DNA of 15,652 nucleotides from Limisphaerales bacterium (GTDB taxonomy: Bacteria > Verrucomicrobiota > Verrucomicrobiia > Limisphaerales > PALSA-1396): the NCBI GenBank assembly GCA_003140275.1, contig PLJQ01000504.1, positions 1 to 15,652 on the forward strand, given 5' to 3'. Positions 14,377 to 15,652 of the stretch are shown here, piece by piece (position 1 is the first letter of the stretch; each line of letters starts with the position of its first letter). The notes beneath the pieces are model-generated. The model worked only from the letters and a program-made list of their open reading frames with translations. It was not told the DNA's origin and searched no databases. The position numbers and the translations under genes are program-made.

Positions 14377-14582
14377 CCAAAAAATTTGTTTAACGCTCGC
14401 CCTCACCCTCACCTTCTCTCCCGGGGAGAGGAATCAGCGTTTGCACGCTTTCCACTTTGCGGTCGCACGTCCGGCAAATCCAGCAGCATGATCCTCGGTG
14501 TGACGGTGGACGTTGCTCCCTCTCTTGGGGGAGCGGGCCGGGTTGAGAGCGGACTTGAATTCTGTCTCCATTTTCAGATCGC
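14377..14582. repeat. Palindrome-rich inserted element between hemE and hemN
   Basis: This 206-bp segment is flanked by identical ATGAAG copies at 14371-14376 and 14583-14588. Near its left end is CTCTCCC/GGGAGAG (14416-14430, 1-nt centre). Near its right end is a GCTCCC/GGGAGC stem around 14515-14534. Its outer parts read inward are roughly similar on opposite strands (C/T-rich CCCTCACCC blocks), as in miniature inverted-repeat elements. A 71-codon frame runs through it (14371-14586), overlapping hemE and hemN by 4 bp each, but its sequence is repeat-like, and I do not call it a gene. Confidence 0.6.
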
Positions 14583-15652
14583 ATGAAGACACTGAAAGTA
14601 GATTTGGATTTGGTGAACAAGTATAACGTGGCCGGGCCGCGCTATACCAGCTACCCGCCCGCTACGAAGTTCACCGGCGCGGTTTCATGGGAACAGCTTT
14701 CCGCGCGCATCGACGCGAACAACCGCACCCCGCGCGACCTCTCCATCTATTTTCACATCCCGTTTTGCGAAACGCTTTGCTGGTTCTGCGGCTGCACCAC
14801 CGTTATCACGCTTAATCACGACAAGGGCAAGGACTACATTGATTACCTCGGCCACGACGTCGCGATGATGGCGACGCGCCTCAATCCCGATCGCAAAGTC
14901 GTGCAACTCCACTTCGGCGGCGGCTCGCCCACGTTCCTGCGCCCAGACGAAATCCGCCGCCTCGGCGACATCATCCATAAACATTTCAAGTTTTCGCCCG
15001 ACATCGAGGCGAGCGTGGAAGTTGACCCGCGCCGGCTCACCCGCGATCACATGGTCGCGCTGCGTGAAGTCGGATTCAACCGCGCCTCCATGGGCGTGCA
15101 GGATTTCAATCCGAAGGTGCAGGAGGCGATTCACCGCATTCAGCCCCTGGAAATGACGCGCGACTTGATCGAAGTCGCAAGAAAACTTGGCTTTCATAGC
15201 ATCAACGTGGAACTGATTTATGGCCTCCCGTTGCAGACGGCCGAACGATTCGCTCATACGGTCGAGCAAGTGGTCGCGCTTTCGCCGGATCGCGTGGCGA
15301 TGTTCAGCTACGCGCATGTGCCGTGGCTGCGCAAGCAGCAAGGCGCGCTGGGAAGCCATCTCCCGGAAGGCCTGGAAAAATTCCGCATCTTCTGTACCGG
15401 CCTCGAAAGTTTTGTGAGCGCCGGTTATCAATATATCGGCATGGACCATTTCGCGCGGCCTGACGACGAACTGGCCGTGGCGCAACGCGACCGCACGCTG
15501 CATCGCAATTTCCAGGGTTACACCACCAAGGGTGGCGCCGATCTTTATGGCATGGGCGTCAGCGCCATCAGCGGCATAGCAGCCGCGTACGCACAGAATC
15601 ATCGCGACATCGCCGGCTATACCGAAGCTGTCGAGCGCCGCGGCATCGCCAC
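14583..15652 (+). CDS. hemN: Oxygen-independent coproporphyrinogen III oxidase, partial (right edge)
   Basis: The enzyme performs the radical SAM decarboxylation of coproporphyrinogen III to protoporphyrinogen IX without oxygen. The first 356 residues are present and run off the window. The N-terminal GPRYTSYPPATKF is typical, and the radical SAM cluster motif CETLCWFCGC places Cys at 62, 66, 69 and 71, the same numbers as in the E. coli enzyme. FGGGSPTFL (about 106-114), VEVDPR, GVQDFNPKVQ, YGLPLQT and GYTTKGGADLYGMGVSAIS follow in the expected order. The frame is continuous with no stop. The ATG at 14583 has no clear ribosome binding site. It serves the same pathway as hemE upstream; the two are separated by a repeat element. 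Confidence 0.94.
   Translation, partial: MKTLKVDLDLVNKYNVAGPRYTSYPPATKFTGAVSWEQLSARIDANNRTPRDLSIYFHIPFCETLCWFCGCTTVITLNHDKGKDYIDYLGHDVAMMATRLNPDRKVVQLHFGGGSPTFLRPDEIRRLGDIIHKHFKFSPDIEASVEVDPRRLTRDHMVALREVGFNRASMGVQDFNPKVQEAIHRIQPLEMTRDLIEVARKLGFHSINVELIYGLPLQTAERFAHTVEQVVALSPDRVAMFSYAHVPWLRKQQGALGSHLPEGLEKFRIFCTGLESFVSAGYQYIGMDHFARPDDELAVAQRDRTLHRNFQGYTTKGGADLYGMGVSAISGIAAAYAQNHRDIAGYTEAVERRGIA

Noticed and set aside
14371..14586. 71-codon frame between hemE and hemN as a gene
   Set aside because: Its content is repeat/palindrome sequence with no protein-like pattern; I report it as part of the inserted element.
14685..15602. 305-codon minus-strand open frame
   Set aside because: Antisense to hemN, with shadow-like composition; hemN has unambiguous motifs on the other strand.

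Overview
The window is high-GC bacterial DNA. The gene set (CzcCBA-type efflux beside a divergent PII protein, a monohaem protein of a type I associate with Verrucomicrobiota and Planctomycetota, hemE next to hemN) and the repeat palindromes lying in and between genes suggest a Verrucomicrobiota-like bacterium, perhaps of the Limisphaerales/Pedosphaera group. That placement is inference from style; no rRNA or marker gene was tested.

Region A (1-8272, all minus strand) is a heavy-metal efflux block. In transcription order it reads: a DesK/NarL-class membrane histidine kinase and its LuxR-type response regulator (4-bp overlap), then after 78 bp an outer-membrane factor (CzcC-like), a periplasmic adaptor (CzcB-like), a 1029-residue CzcA-like RND pump, a small PII-like protein, and an unrecognised partial ORF leaving the left edge. 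CzcC/CzcB and CzcB/CzcA overlap by 4 bp (ATGA), and PII follows CzcA by 2 bp. The pump carries the Asp/Asp/Glu relay of TM4 expected for divalent-cation (Zn/Co/Cd/Ni) members. The PII protein lacks the usual uridylylation Tyr and has an unusual cluster of His residues.

Region B (8273-9797): a divergent intergenic region with a 9-bp inverted repeat separates the kinase from a plus-strand gene for an exported protein with one CxxCH haem site. Region C (10005-12218, minus strand) is a second cluster: universal stress protein, radical SAM enzyme of the COG0731 type, a small DUF2892-like membrane protein and a small unrecognised basic protein. Region D (about 12230-13250) is a scar: the C-terminal piece of an IS701/IS4-type transposase followed by an AT-rich small gene for a zinc-ribbon/coiled-coil/single-TM protein. 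Region E (13250-15652, plus strand) holds haem biosynthesis genes hemE and hemN (cut by the right edge).

The most striking theme is short repeat DNA in or between genes. A near-perfect 25-bp palindrome lies in frame in the signal-peptide region of the CzcB-like gene. Four copies of a 7-bp unit lie in frame in hemE. A 206-bp palindrome-containing segment flanked by a 6-bp direct repeat (ATGAAG) separates hemE from hemN; removing it with one ATGAAG copy would recreate a direct ATGA overlap between the two genes.
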